35,154 bases of DNA from Bacteriovoracaceae bacterium (lineage in GTDB: Bacteria > Bdellovibrionota > Bacteriovoracia > Bacteriovoracales > Bacteriovoracaceae), in the NCBI GenBank assembly GCA_023151145.1, contig JAKLJM010000001.1, positions 1 to 35,154 of the forward strand, written 5' to 3'. The notes beneath the pieces were generated by a model. It saw only the letters and a list, made by a program, of their open reading frames with translations. It did not search any database and was not told where the DNA came from. Positions 24,742-33,667 of the stretch are shown in pieces. Both the position numbers and the translations under genes were made by a program. Numbering within the stretch: position 1 is the first letter of the stretch; each line of letters opens with the position of its first letter.

Positions 24742-24758
24742 GTCCCAATGAGAATCAT
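24738..24758 (-). other. Six-residue leader ORF (MILIGT) overlapping the rimO start
   Basis: ATG at 24758, ten bases after AGGGAG (24769-24774), encodes MILIGT. Its TGA overlaps the rimO ATG as ATGA. rimO has no Shine-Dalgarno of its own and no alternative upstream start before an in-frame TAA, so termination-reinitiation is a plausible way to start it. Confidence 0.4.
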
Positions 24759-24915
24759 TTTAATTTAGCTCCCTTTAATATGCTAAATCTTTAAAATTAG
24801 CAAAACATTGCAGCAAAATATGAAGAAATTACTCATTCCCCCTGTGTACAGCTTAATTTTTTTATGTTTTAAGAACCTTTCTAGCGTTTTTATTGGAAAT
24901 TTTAAGGGGTTATAA

Positions 24916-27018
24916 ATGTCTGTTCTTGTTCAGATTTTTGCCATATTAGTTCTTTTTTCGAGTTGTGCCCACAAGCCCATTCAATATTTAAAAGCTCCGC
25001 AATTAAGTCTTAGTGCTGCCAATTTTCAGGAGCTACCTTTAGAGACTGCTATCATTGTCAAATCCTATATGGATGCAAAAGAAGCAATGGAAAAAGGCGA
25101 TACGAACAAAGCTTGTTTACTTTTTACTGATCTTTCCAAGCTAGAAAAGCTGTCGGTTAACTTTTTGGCCCTCATACATCGCTTAGAAACCTGTGCTTTT
25201 ACGCCAAATGAACTCGAGGACATTTGGGATGATGTAAGTGATGATCAACTCATTCCTCAGTGGGCGAAAGAAAAATATCTACAAATTTCTTTAACATTAG
25301 CAGAAAAACATAATTTGAGTGAGTACGTTCATCAATTTCTCTTTCAATTAGTCGCCTTCAAAGCGATCCCGGCAGAGAAAGAAGCCTACCTCCTAAAAGC
25401 TATTGATGTGGCGAAGTTAGATTCTGATGACGATGCTGTTGATCTGTATACTGACAAATTAAAAACTGTCTCTCCTCGCTTTAACGAAGACATTACTGAC
25501 CAAAACATCTTTTTAGTGGCAAAGGATTTTGAAAAAGTACGTCAATTCACAAGAGCTCGTGAACTTTATTTAGAAATAATAAATGGTCAATATCCGCTAG
25601 ATTTAAAAGTAAAAACTTATAATGCTTATCGCACAAGTTTTAAAGTTGAACGCGATTTAAAAACGTTTAATCTTAAAACGGCCGAAATGGTATCGTTTCT
25701 TAAATCAGAACTAGATCTAGATCCAGCCAATACAGATAAACAGAACTATTACATTGAAGCAAAAATAAATTTGGCGCGTGCACACTGGACTGCTCATGAA
25801 AATGAAATCGCCAAAAGTTTGATAACTGAAGCTTTTAATGAAGCCATTGGTTCTGCTAACTTAAAGGCTCAAGCGAAATGGGTTTATGGCTCAATTCTTC
25901 TTGAAGAAAAAGACCTAGAGCAAAGTATTCAATTTTTCTTAGATGCCCTCAAAGAAAAACCCACAGACAATGCCTTAATTGAAAATCTTCAATGGAGTAC
26001 TGTTTGGTTATCTTATCTATCTAAAAAAGATACTGAAGCTCAAAAATACGCCACTCTCTATATAAAGTTATCCGGTAATCCAAATTTTGTTCAACGTCTA
26101 CAATACTGGTTAGCAAAATCACTTCAACGTACCAAGAAACAAAATGAAGCTAATGATTTATTTACTACTGTATTAAACAATGATCCATTTAGTTATTATG
26201 GCCTCTTAGCAAGTGCTGAACTTAAATTAAAACTAAAACCTCTTGCAACAACGACTCCGGTCCCTGCGACATCGAATGATGATATTTTAGATTGGTTAAT
26301 TGTACTCAAAGAATTTGAATACGCTCGTAATTATCAAAAGACTATCGATGCTCGTTATAAAACTATTGATGAAAGAAAATTTGCGATGTCTCTTTATTCT
26401 CTCACATCTTGGTATGAAGGAGCTATGAGACAAATTTTTAATTTTCCAGCAAAACTTAGACCAGAACTAACAGAACAGTATCACCACCTCATTTATCCTA
26501 CGGCATTTAATCATGAAGTTTCAAAATACAGCGCTCTAAGAGATCTCCCTCCTTCGTTGGTCTTTGGAATTATTCGTCAGGAATCAGCCTTTAATCCGAA
26601 TGTACGCTCATGGGCCGATGCCTTTGGTCTTATGCAAATGATTCCAGAAGCGGCGATTAAGCTTTCAGAAAAATATAGCATCCCTTATCAAAGCTATAAT
26701 GACCTTTATGTTCCAGATACCAACGTCGCCTTTGGAACAGCCCTGGTCTCTGAACTCGCCGATAAATATCAACGTCGATTTATTCCCATGGTAGCTTCGT
26801 ATAATGCCAGCGAGGATGCTGTTCAAACATGGCTACGAGATCGTTATAATGGGAATTACCTAGAGTTTATTGAACTTGTTCCTTATGAAGAAACGAGAAA
26901 TTATCTAAAATTGGTTTTCAGAAATATGATGGTCTATGAAAGAGCACTTAAAAAAACTGATCTCAAGGTAGATCTACAATTTTTTGATCATGCCCTTCCT
27001 ATTACTCAGAAACCTTAG
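24916..27018 (+). CDS. slt: Lipoprotein soluble-lytic-transglycosylase-like protein
   Basis: Cleaves the MurNAc-GlcNAc bond of peptidoglycan to a 1,6-anhydro product. 700 residues. A lipoprotein signal with Cys17 (LVLFSSCAH) replaces the plain signal peptide of E. coli Slt70. A long helical, TPR-like superhelix (about 30-500) follows, then the SLT domain (about 530-660): the catalytic Glu556 in IIRQESAFNPN, GLMQMIP, FGTALVSEL, and ASYNASEDAV in the position of the usual AYNAG. The domain order is that of Slt70. AAGGGG precedes the ATG by seven bases. Its 3' end overlaps lolA by 17 bases. A role in wall growth or in prey-wall digestion cannot be separated from sequence. Confidence 0.92.
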   Translation: MSVLVQIFAILVLFSSCAHKPIQYLKAPQLSLSAANFQELPLETAIIVKSYMDAKEAMEKGDTNKACLLFTDLSKLEKLSVNFLALIHRLETCAFTPNELEDIWDDVSDDQLIPQWAKEKYLQISLTLAEKHNLSEYVHQFLFQLVAFKAIPAEKEAYLLKAIDVAKLDSDDDAVDLYTDKLKTVSPRFNEDITDQNIFLVAKDFEKVRQFTRARELYLEIINGQYPLDLKVKTYNAYRTSFKVERDLKTFNLKTAEMVSFLKSELDLDPANTDKQNYYIEAKINLARAHWTAHENEIAKSLITEAFNEAIGSANLKAQAKWVYGSILLEEKDLEQSIQFFLDALKEKPTDNALIENLQWSTVWLSYLSKKDTEAQKYATLYIKLSGNPNFVQRLQYWLAKSLQRTKKQNEANDLFTTVLNNDPFSYYGLLASAELKLKLKPLATTTPVPATSNDDILDWLIVLKEFEYARNYQKTIDARYKTIDERKFAMSLYSLTSWYEGAMRQIFNFPAKLRPELTEQYHHLIYPTAFNHEVSKYSALRDLPPSLVFGIIRQESAFNPNVRSWADAFGLMQMIPEAAIKLSEKYSIPYQSYNDLYVPDTNVAFGTALVSELADKYQRRFIPMVASYNASEDAVQTWLRDRYNGNYLEFIELVPYEETRNYLKLVFRNMMVYERALKKTDLKVDLQFFDHALPITQKP

Positions 27019-27616
27019 TATTTGGTGGAATAATAAAATCAAAAGTCTTTAAATCTGTTGTGGCACTTTGAATTGATTGAATCTCAAAGTTGCCACTTTC
27101 AGCTTCTAAATAATTTAATTTCATCTTTTTTAGTTTCATCAGATTAAAACTATTATCCGAAAACTCAAGTTCTGCTGACTTCATCTTCATTTGTTGAGAA
27201 AATTTTGCAGAAAATAATAGTTCTATTTTCGTGCCATTTTTCACCGTTCTAAAGTGATCGTTGTCCGCAAATCCACTTTGTAAAATATCAAAAAAATTGG
27301 CCAATAAATTCAGGTTATCTCCCCCTTGATTCACCACCACTTCCCCAGGCTCACCTTCAATAAAAGGAGCGCGGTAATACCAACTTTTTTTCCCGTTACT
27401 GACAAAGACAATTTGGTCAGGTTTAGATACTTCTATTCGAATTTTTTTAGGGAATGCATAAACTAAAAAACCATCAGAAGACTTTACATTATTGCTAATT
27501 TTACTTTTATATTTCTGCTGAAATTGAATTTTAAATTGTTTAGGAATTTCTGCCGCTTGAAGCGTGAAAGAAACTAGTAATGTAATCGCGAAAAGAATTT
27601 TTTTCATTTTTGACAT
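27002..27616 (-). CDS. lolA: LolA-like outer-membrane lipoprotein carrier
   Basis: A periplasmic chaperone that carries lipoproteins from LolCDE to the outer membrane. The signal peptide (MKKILFAITLLVSFTLQA, preceded by MSK) is cleaved before AEIPKQFK. The LolA beta half-barrel pattern is visible: SKISNNVKSSDGFLVYAFPKKIRIE, then the family-typical 'P..ivfvsNGkk.WyY' (DQIVFVSNGKKSWYYRAP), and a LLANFFDILQSG helix. 204 residues, normal length. The ATG at 27616 lies 18 bases beyond the smc terminator and overlaps its U-tract leader, so lolA needs readthrough or a promoter inside smc. The large number of lipoproteins in the window fits a need for LolA. Confidence 0.85.
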   Translation of the reverse strand: MSKMKKILFAITLLVSFTLQAAEIPKQFKIQFQQKYKSKISNNVKSSDGFLVYAFPKKIRIEVSKPDQIVFVSNGKKSWYYRAPFIEGEPGEVVVNQGGDNLNLLANFFDILQSGFADNDHFRTVKNGTKIELLFSAKFSQQMKMKSAELEFSDNSFNLMKLKKMKLNYLEAESGNFEIQSIQSATTDLKTFDFIIPPNTKVSE

Positions 27617-27633
27617 CCATGCCTTGTGAAAAA

Positions 27634-27655
27634 AAAGGGGGCCGAAGCCCCCTTT
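27634..27655 (-). terminator. Strong intrinsic terminator after smc
   Basis: On the minus strand AAAGGGGGC-TTCG-GCCCCCTTT, a 9-bp stem with a UUCG tetraloop followed by an uninterrupted T run (8 Ts counting the stem). It starts five bases past the smc stop codon. Confidence 0.93.
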
Positions 27656-27660
27656 GAAAA

Positions 27661-30600
27661 TTAATGTAATTGAACTGATACAGCTTTTGAAACACCTGGC
27701 TCTTGCATCGTAACACCGTAAAGTGTGTCGTTTAGCTCCATGGTCTTCTTATTGTGAGTAATTAAGATAAACTGAGAATCTTCCGACATCTCTCTTAATA
27801 ATTCATTAAAACGACCAACGTTCGCATCATCTAATGGAGCATCAACCTCATCTAGAAGACAGAACGGTGCTGGTTTAACAAGGAAGATAGAGAAAATTAA
27901 ACTTACGGCCGTCATGGCTTTTTCACCACCTGACATTAAGTTAATATTCTGCATTTTCTTTCCTGGAGGTTGAGCAACAATCTCAATTCCACATTCAGCA
28001 TCATTTAAATCACCAACCAGTTTCAATTCAGCAGATCCACCACCAAAGATGATTGGGAATACTTTCGAGAATCTGGTATTAACTTCATCATAAGCTGCTT
28101 GGAAGCGAATCTTTGATTTTTCATCAATATGTTGAATAGCTTTTTGTAGATCTTCGAGTGATAGACGAAGCTCTTCTTCTTGTACTTTTAAGAAGTCGGC
28201 ACGATGTTTTTGTCTATCGTAATCTTCAATTGCTTGCCAGTTAATATCTCCAAGACGACTAAATTCGAGACGATAATTTTTTAACTTAGCATCGCACTCT
28301 TTTAAGTCTTGACCATATCGACGAACAAATTCGTAACTTTGTTTATCAATTTCCTGTGGACCATTTTCAGTTTCCATCCAGTACATTGAGTTAACGTCTT
28401 TTAAGTCTTGGTAGTTTTCTGGTGAAAACTCTAAGAATTTACCGAGAACTTGTCTTAAATCGATTTGATATTTTTCAAAAATATTTCTAACAACTTGTTC
28501 TTCTTCGATAAGATACTGTGAATTTTTCACTTCAGCTTCAGTAATCTCTCTTTGATTCTTATTAATTTTAGATGTTAATTCCTTCACTTCGTCTTCACGT
28601 TCTTTCATAGAATGAAGTAATTGTCCGAGACTATCTTTTAAGAGATTTAAAACATCTTCTTTATCTGAAAGTTCTTGAGCGACATCGTGATTTGAAGTTT
28701 CAAGATTTGAATGTTCTTCAATAATTTGATCAATTTCGGTGTTGTATTGATCAACAAGTTGAGTCGTATTCTCTAATCTCAAATTCATCTTTTCTAGTTG
28801 AGCTTCAATGTCTTCGATTTGATTAGTTAAACCTTTAACAGTTGCTTCGTAAGATTTCGCTTCAACTTGTTTTGTTAACAAGAACTCTTTTTCTTCATCA
28901 TATTGAGATTTTTGAATTTCAACTTGATCTTTAAGTTCTTCGAAACGCTCTAACGAATCAGCTAAATTATTTTGTAGTTCAACTTTTTTCTTATTTAGTT
29001 TTTCATCATTTTCAATCAACTCTAAGCGAGATTTTGAAATTTCATTTTTTCTGTTCTTTAAAATATCTAAACGAGCAAACCCTGTCTCAAAGCTTGAAAG
29101 CTTTGCATCTAGGGCCGATTTTTTTGAAGCATGATTAGCTTTTGCATCTCCTGCTTTATTTCTCAAATCATCGTGTGCAATACGTTTAGCGTCTAGTTCA
29201 TCTTTTAGTAATTGAAACTGCTCTTCTTTATTAGCAAATACTGTTTGAAGCTCTGCTAACTTATGAGTCAATTCATCAATTTGATTATTCCTGGCAACGA
29301 TTCCGCCTAATGAGTCATTGGCCGTATTAACGTCTACGATTGAAACGAGTTTGGCACCGCCAATATTCTGTACTTTAACAGTACCATTTTTAGCTGCGAC
29401 AGCTTTAAAACGAATATCAGTAGAAAGAGCTTCGGCTGCTTCAATTGTTAATTCATTGGCGATGAAATAGCCTTCAAAAAATGGTGCAAAATAAGACTTA
29501 TCAGTATCCTTTAGATCTAGTACATCATTTAAAGCAATGAGTTCAGTACCTAGAGAAATATTTAATCGCTCAATTGTTTCTTGGCTAATTTTATCAAATT
29601 GAGAAATTTTTAAAAACTCTAAAGATTTCTCGTTAGATTTTAACCAAGCAAATACATCTTTATCATCACCCTTTGTGGCAACGATCGTTTCAGTGAATTC
29701 CTTCAATAACATTTGAACAGCTTTGGTGTTTTCTTCAGAACACTGTAGCAACGTTCCTAATAAGCCAAAACTATCGCTATTATCTTTTAAAAACTCTGCA
29801 ACACCCTCTTGTTTTCCTGCAAGAGACTTGTTGATTTCCACAAGAGAATTTAAACGTGAGTCGGTTTGAATTAAACTCTTAGATAAATCCTTTAGCTCAT
29901 TTTCATTATTTCTCACTACTGTTGAAAGCTCATCAATTTTCATTTTTAAATCAGCTTCTTCTGTTTTTAATTCACTCGCCAATTTATCCGCAGCGTGCAC
30001 AGCTTCGCGCTCATCGTTGATCTGAGTCGATACACCTGAATACTGGGCTTCAAGAGCTTCAATTTCTTTTGTTAAATCAGAAAGAGTCGCTGCATATTCT
30101 TCTAATCGAGAAGTATTTCTATAAAAGTCTTGATCGATTTTGTTTAAAGCTTCTTTATCTGCATCGATTTGGTCTTTTAAGTCATTGAAGCTTTGATTTT
30201 TTAGTTCTAATTCTTCTTTTAAAACTTCAACCTTTTCTTCTAAAGCTGAAAAATCATGTTCTTCCTGACCTTTTTTAATCCAATCATCTAATTGGTCTTT
30301 AAGCTCAGAAAGTTTTAAGTTTCTATTTTCTAATTCAAACTCGATTTCCGCTTTTTCTTTTTCACGTGTTTCAATTAATTTTTCTTTTTCAACACGATTC
30401 TTTTTTAATGAATTTAAACGTTCTTCACTCGCTGCAAGAACTCGTGAGATGTCGTTATATTCTTTTTGAAGCTCCTCAATTTTTGAAGTCTCTTCATCTT
30501 TTCTAAAACGTTCTTCTTCAAGATCAATTTCAAGAGTGTTTTTACGCAAGCTCCATTGTTCAATTTCTTGAGCTTTAAAAATCAAAGTAGAGTTTGATTC

Positions 30601-31344
30601 TTTGAAGTTCTTCAATAACTCAAATTCTTTGTGTGAGTTTACAATGAGATCGTATCTTTTTACTTTTTCTTTTAATTCTTTAGCGCGTTCAGCTTTTTCC
30701 GCTTGGCGCTCGAGAGCTTTTAAGTTTTTTTCAATTTCTTGTTGTAGATCTTTTAAGCGCGCTAAGTTTTGTTCAGTGGCTTCAATCTTTTTAAGAGATT
30801 CTTTTTTTCTTACTTTAAATTTTGTGATCCCTGCCACTTCTTCAATCATCACTCGACGTTCATCTGGTTTTTGATTTACTAAACGATGAATTTCACCTTG
30901 GGCGATAATAGAATAAGACTTTGCCCCAGCACCTGTATCCATGAAAACTTCTTGAATATCTCTTAAGCGGCACGGGATATCGTTTATGCGATATTCTGTT
31001 TCGCCATTGCGATAAAGTTTTCTGGTTAATTGAATTTCAGTCGGTGACGAAACTTGCTGACCAATATGAATATGTTTTCCACCATCGTTTTCTAAAACGA
31101 GTGAAACCTCGGCAAAGGCACCTGGAGAATACTTAGCTGAACCTGAGAAAATTACATCTTTCATCGAGGCACCACGCAAGTGCTTCGCAGACTGCTCTCC
31201 CATAACCCAAAACAATGCATCTACTACGTTTGATTTACCACAACCATTTGGACCTACAATCCCCGTGATTCCTTCATCAAAATGAATGGTCGTTCTGTCT
31301 TTAAAAGATTTAAATCCATGAAGAATGAGTCGTTTTAACTTCAC
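27661..31344 (-). CDS. smc: Chromosome partition protein Smc
   Basis: The SMC ATPase that compacts and segregates chromosomes with ScpA and ScpB. 1227 residues, close to the family length. Walker A GPNGCGKS at 31-38 in the N-terminal head (with VDALFWVMGEQSAKHLRG), Q-loop region, two long coiled coils (about 170-500 and 690-1040), and a hinge between them (about 500-680, with LLGTLLQC and GTELIALNDVL). The C-terminal head carries the ABC signature LMSGGEKAM and Walker B FCLLDEVDAPLDD. The start is GTG at 31344, supported by AGAGGAC seven bases upstream. A UUCG terminator closes the gene. scpA/scpB are not in the window. Upstream lie two direct TTAAGACAAT repeats. Confidence 0.97.
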   Translation of the reverse strand: MKLKRLILHGFKSFKDRTTIHFDEGITGIVGPNGCGKSNVVDALFWVMGEQSAKHLRGASMKDVIFSGSAKYSPGAFAEVSLVLENDGGKHIHIGQQVSSPTEIQLTRKLYRNGETEYRINDIPCRLRDIQEVFMDTGAGAKSYSIIAQGEIHRLVNQKPDERRVMIEEVAGITKFKVRKKESLKKIEATEQNLARLKDLQQEIEKNLKALERQAEKAERAKELKEKVKRYDLIVNSHKEFELLKNFKESNSTLIFKAQEIEQWSLRKNTLEIDLEEERFRKDEETSKIEELQKEYNDISRVLAASEERLNSLKKNRVEKEKLIETREKEKAEIEFELENRNLKLSELKDQLDDWIKKGQEEHDFSALEEKVEVLKEELELKNQSFNDLKDQIDADKEALNKIDQDFYRNTSRLEEYAATLSDLTKEIEALEAQYSGVSTQINDEREAVHAADKLASELKTEEADLKMKIDELSTVVRNNENELKDLSKSLIQTDSRLNSLVEINKSLAGKQEGVAEFLKDNSDSFGLLGTLLQCSEENTKAVQMLLKEFTETIVATKGDDKDVFAWLKSNEKSLEFLKISQFDKISQETIERLNISLGTELIALNDVLDLKDTDKSYFAPFFEGYFIANELTIEAAEALSTDIRFKAVAAKNGTVKVQNIGGAKLVSIVDVNTANDSLGGIVARNNQIDELTHKLAELQTVFANKEEQFQLLKDELDAKRIAHDDLRNKAGDAKANHASKKSALDAKLSSFETGFARLDILKNRKNEISKSRLELIENDEKLNKKKVELQNNLADSLERFEELKDQVEIQKSQYDEEKEFLLTKQVEAKSYEATVKGLTNQIEDIEAQLEKMNLRLENTTQLVDQYNTEIDQIIEEHSNLETSNHDVAQELSDKEDVLNLLKDSLGQLLHSMKEREDEVKELTSKINKNQREITEAEVKNSQYLIEEEQVVRNIFEKYQIDLRQVLGKFLEFSPENYQDLKDVNSMYWMETENGPQEIDKQSYEFVRRYGQDLKECDAKLKNYRLEFSRLGDINWQAIEDYDRQKHRADFLKVQEEELRLSLEDLQKAIQHIDEKSKIRFQAAYDEVNTRFSKVFPIIFGGGSAELKLVGDLNDAECGIEIVAQPPGKKMQNINLMSGGEKAMTAVSLIFSIFLVKPAPFCLLDEVDAPLDDANVGRFNELLREMSEDSQFILITHNKKTMELNDTLYGVTMQEPGVSKAVSVQLH

Positions 31345-31437
31345 GCGTATGTCCTCTCAAATAAATTCAATTGCCATTTTCCCGCCGATCCTCATTGGGA
31401 AAACTCGTGTGTGTATAAGCTCATAAATGTTTCATAG

Positions 31438-31479
31438 TTAAGACAATTAGTACAATAAAAAGTAGCTTTTTAAGACAAT
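31438..31479. repeat. Two direct TTAAGACAAT repeats, 32 bases apart, upstream of smc
   Basis: Identical 10-mers at 31438-31447 and 31470-31479, spaced almost exactly three helical turns. Read on the minus strand each contains TTGTCT, a possible -35; the distal copy has TGTACT 18 bases downstream. They lie in the 187-base gap between the lipase gene and smc, about 100 bases from the smc start. Otherwise the gap contains only a short A/T hairpin near 31457-31473. Confidence 0.4.
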
Positions 31480-31531
31480 GTAAGAACTGAAATATGTCTT
31501 TGATTTCGGAGGGTTGTGAATTAAGTTAGGG

Positions 31532-32896
31532 TCATTTTAAAAGGGTCAAATCCAGATGAGTCGTGCGCCCTTTTTTTACAGGTATTTGCACTCTCTTTTC
31601 TCTATAGCCAGGTAGGGTTATGCGCATTTCAACCAAGCCTTCTTGAGAGTCGACTTGTTTAATAAATCCAGTATGATAGAGACGATATTCACCATTGGAA
31701 TCCCAACGGCGCACACGTTTATACAACTCTCCCGGCTTTCCAATTTTCGTAGTGGCCAAGAGTGGTTTTAATTTAATTTTTAATTTCTTTTGTTCATTCT
31801 CACTTAGTAACTTTCCCTTAAAGCGCAGGCGCAAATCAAAAGCAAAAGAAGTGAAGTCTGTTCTTGGCTCTTTACTTTTTCGCAGCCCAAATAAAGTTTC
31901 GACGACGGGAACGAGTGCTGGATGTGGACAATAGGTGTACTTGTAACCAAGGCACTTTTGTGGAAAATAAGCAATGCCATGGACCTTTACGCTTTCTTTG
32001 ATGATGGCCGTGTGAAATGCACTCACTGGATAAAAATTATCTTCTCTGGTAAAAGCTGTTTCAAAAAAATCTTCTGGATAAATCATTGCTTTATTTTTAT
32101 GGTCAGCATTTTCAACGTAATAGGAAAAATCTAATTGTGTCGAAGGAAGAGGGACCGCTGTATCGTCTTCAAATTGATTTTTCCCAGTGACAAATGGTCG
32201 CAACCATTTCAGAGCTTCTGGCATACCAGCCACATGAACAAAATGAATTTGTTCTTGGAGCTTTGCCATAAGGACTTGGGCATAAGGCTCTAGCAAAAGA
32301 GCTCTAAGTTCATCAACGGCGGGACTTGTTACTTGTAAATCATCTAATTGTGTATTTCCAAAAAAGTTCAAAATATCTAGTCCCAACATTCTTGCTAATG
32401 CTTTTACTTTTGAGCCAGCAATAGCAATTTTTGATCCCCAAAACGGAGTTCCAAGTGTGACCATCGAAAAATAATTATTTAAATATTCAGGATGATAACG
32501 AACGTCTTGCATGGCTGATCGTAGAAGCATTCTAGTAGCAATTAAGCCACCTTGCGAGTGAACCACAAATGAAATTTTATCTTCATTTCTAATCCCTCCA
32601 TTTGCACGTATTTTCTCATCAACAAAGCTTGATAAAAGCAGCGCAATTTTATTAACATCGATTTGATTATCACCAGTATTATATTTAAATTTTTCAACGA
32701 CTAATGTTTCATTAATATTTAAATAACTTTTTTGATCTTCTAAAATTTCTTTTAAGCTTCCAAAGTTTTCAGGTTTACCGGCTATACCATGAACTAAAAA
32801 TATAAAATGTTTGTGCTCACGAGCTGCAAAGCTAGTCTCAAACGTAACAACAAAAATGAATAAGATGAAATAAAGATATTTCAACTTATTTTCCAA
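31532..32896 (-). CDS. Secreted lipase-like alpha/beta hydrolase
   Basis: A 454-residue secreted alpha/beta hydrolase, similar in layout to PGAP1/LCAT/GPI-deacylase-like lipases. Signal peptide at the N-terminus (ILFIFVVTFETSFA), then FIFLVHGIAG (oxyanion region), the nucleophile elbow VVHSQGG with Ser114, and TLGTPFWGSK, typical of this lipase group. An aspartate-bearing EDDTAVPLPS is the likely acid. The last 60 residues look like a small beta-sandwich (VEMRITLPGYREKRVQIPV). The track start is TTG 32896, which overlaps the L,D-transpeptidase stop by 11 bases. TTG 32884, right after that stop, gives a shorter signal peptide (MKYLYFILFIF) and is equally possible. Acts outside the inner membrane; substrate unknown. 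Confidence 0.78.
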   Translation of the reverse strand: MENKLKYLYFILFIFVVTFETSFAAREHKHFIFLVHGIAGKPENFGSLKEILEDQKSYLNINETLVVEKFKYNTGDNQIDVNKIALLLSSFVDEKIRANGGIRNEDKISFVVHSQGGLIATRMLLRSAMQDVRYHPEYLNNYFSMVTLGTPFWGSKIAIAGSKVKALARMLGLDILNFFGNTQLDDLQVTSPAVDELRALLLEPYAQVLMAKLQEQIHFVHVAGMPEALKWLRPFVTGKNQFEDDTAVPLPSTQLDFSYYVENADHKNKAMIYPEDFFETAFTREDNFYPVSAFHTAIIKESVKVHGIAYFPQKCLGYKYTYCPHPALVPVVETLFGLRKSKEPRTDFTSFAFDLRLRFKGKLLSENEQKKLKIKLKPLLATTKIGKPGELYKRVRRWDSNGEYRLYHTGFIKQVDSQEGLVEMRITLPGYREKRVQIPVKKGRTTHLDLTLLK

Positions 32897-33611
32897 GTCC
32901 TGCTAAAATTAATACGCCATCTTTCACTCGATCAATATAAGATTTAGAAAGCTTAGGATCTACCGCTAAGCATCCCCAACTTCTTCCCACTTTTTTTCCA
33001 TTGTCCTCTACATAGTCTGCGGGATGAATCACTATCGCTCTCTCGCGAACTTTTGAGTTACTCGTAGATAAACCATCTAATCTCAAAGAATAGCCAAACT
33101 TTCCATAGTAGGACTCAGCTGTTAAATAAAATCCTAGTGATGATTGTTTAGAATCAACTGTGTTTGAAAAATCTGTCGCATATCCATCATTATTTCTGTC
33201 TGAATTTTTTCCATGGGTCACTAACATTGGAAAAACTTCTCCGCTACGCATATCGATAACGAACTGACGTTTTTTTGAACTATGCGCTTTAAAATCCACC
33301 ACAATCAAAGTGTCTTTATTGGGGATTTTATCAAAATTTGTTTCGTAGTATTGAAGAGCTTCTTGTTTTAAATTTAGCGGTATCAAATTTTTTGGATCAA
33401 CATAGTCATATTTAGATAAATCTAATGACTGTAAGGAGTAATCATTAATTTGATGAGTTGATGTAAGTTCAATCGCAGCCTCACTTGGAGTCAACGCATT
33501 TGGATCAAAATCGTGATAACTTTTTTCTGTCAGTTCGTTGGCAAAGACTGTTATTGATAATAAGGCTAAAGGAAGAATGGCCCATGATTTTAATGAAATA
33601 ATTTTTTGCAT
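32886..33611 (-). CDS. Secreted L,D-transpeptidase-like protein (YkuD_2 type)
   Basis: The murein L,D-transpeptidase catalytic-domain family (YkuD_2), acting on peptidoglycan stem peptides or attached proteins in the periplasm. Signal peptide (AILPLALLSITVFA) then about 215 residues. The catalytic core shows VIDMRSGEVF, THGKNSD with H133, SSLGFYLTAE, and the active-site block H196 (IVIHPADYV) to S211-W-G-C214 (GRSWGCLAVDP), the family S-x-G-C motif. 241 residues, normal length. ATG at 33611 follows AGGA by eight bases; a hairpin lies just upstream. It overlaps the lipase gene, so the two are probably made together. In predatory Bdellovibrio, L,D-transpeptidases remodel the prey wall; a similar role here is inference. 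Confidence 0.85.
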   Translation of the reverse strand: MQKIISLKSWAILPLALLSITVFANELTEKSYHDFDPNALTPSEAAIELTSTHQINDYSLQSLDLSKYDYVDPKNLIPLNLKQEALQYYETNFDKIPNKDTLIVVDFKAHSSKKRQFVIDMRSGEVFPMLVTHGKNSDRNNDGYATDFSNTVDSKQSSLGFYLTAESYYGKFGYSLRLDGLSTSNSKVRERAIVIHPADYVEDNGKKVGRSWGCLAVDPKLSKSYIDRVKDGVLILAGLGK

Positions 33612-33629
33612 TTTTTACATCCTGATAAG

Positions 33630-33651
33630 TCCGATTAGTAAACTGATCGGA
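33630..33651. terminator. Hairpin between the kinase and L,D-transpeptidase genes
   Basis: TCCGATTAGT / ACTGATCGGA pair over about ten positions with one G-T wobble and a four-base TAAA loop. It ends close to the ribosome site of the L,D-transpeptidase gene. No U tract is present on the minus strand, so it may be a leader structure rather than a terminator. Confidence 0.4.
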
Positions 33652-33667
33652 TTCTTAACAGAATGGT

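Noticed and set aside
24302-24751. 149-aa plus-strand ORF opposite rimO
   Set aside because: Antisense shadow of a well-supported rimO reading frame; no domain and no ribosome site.
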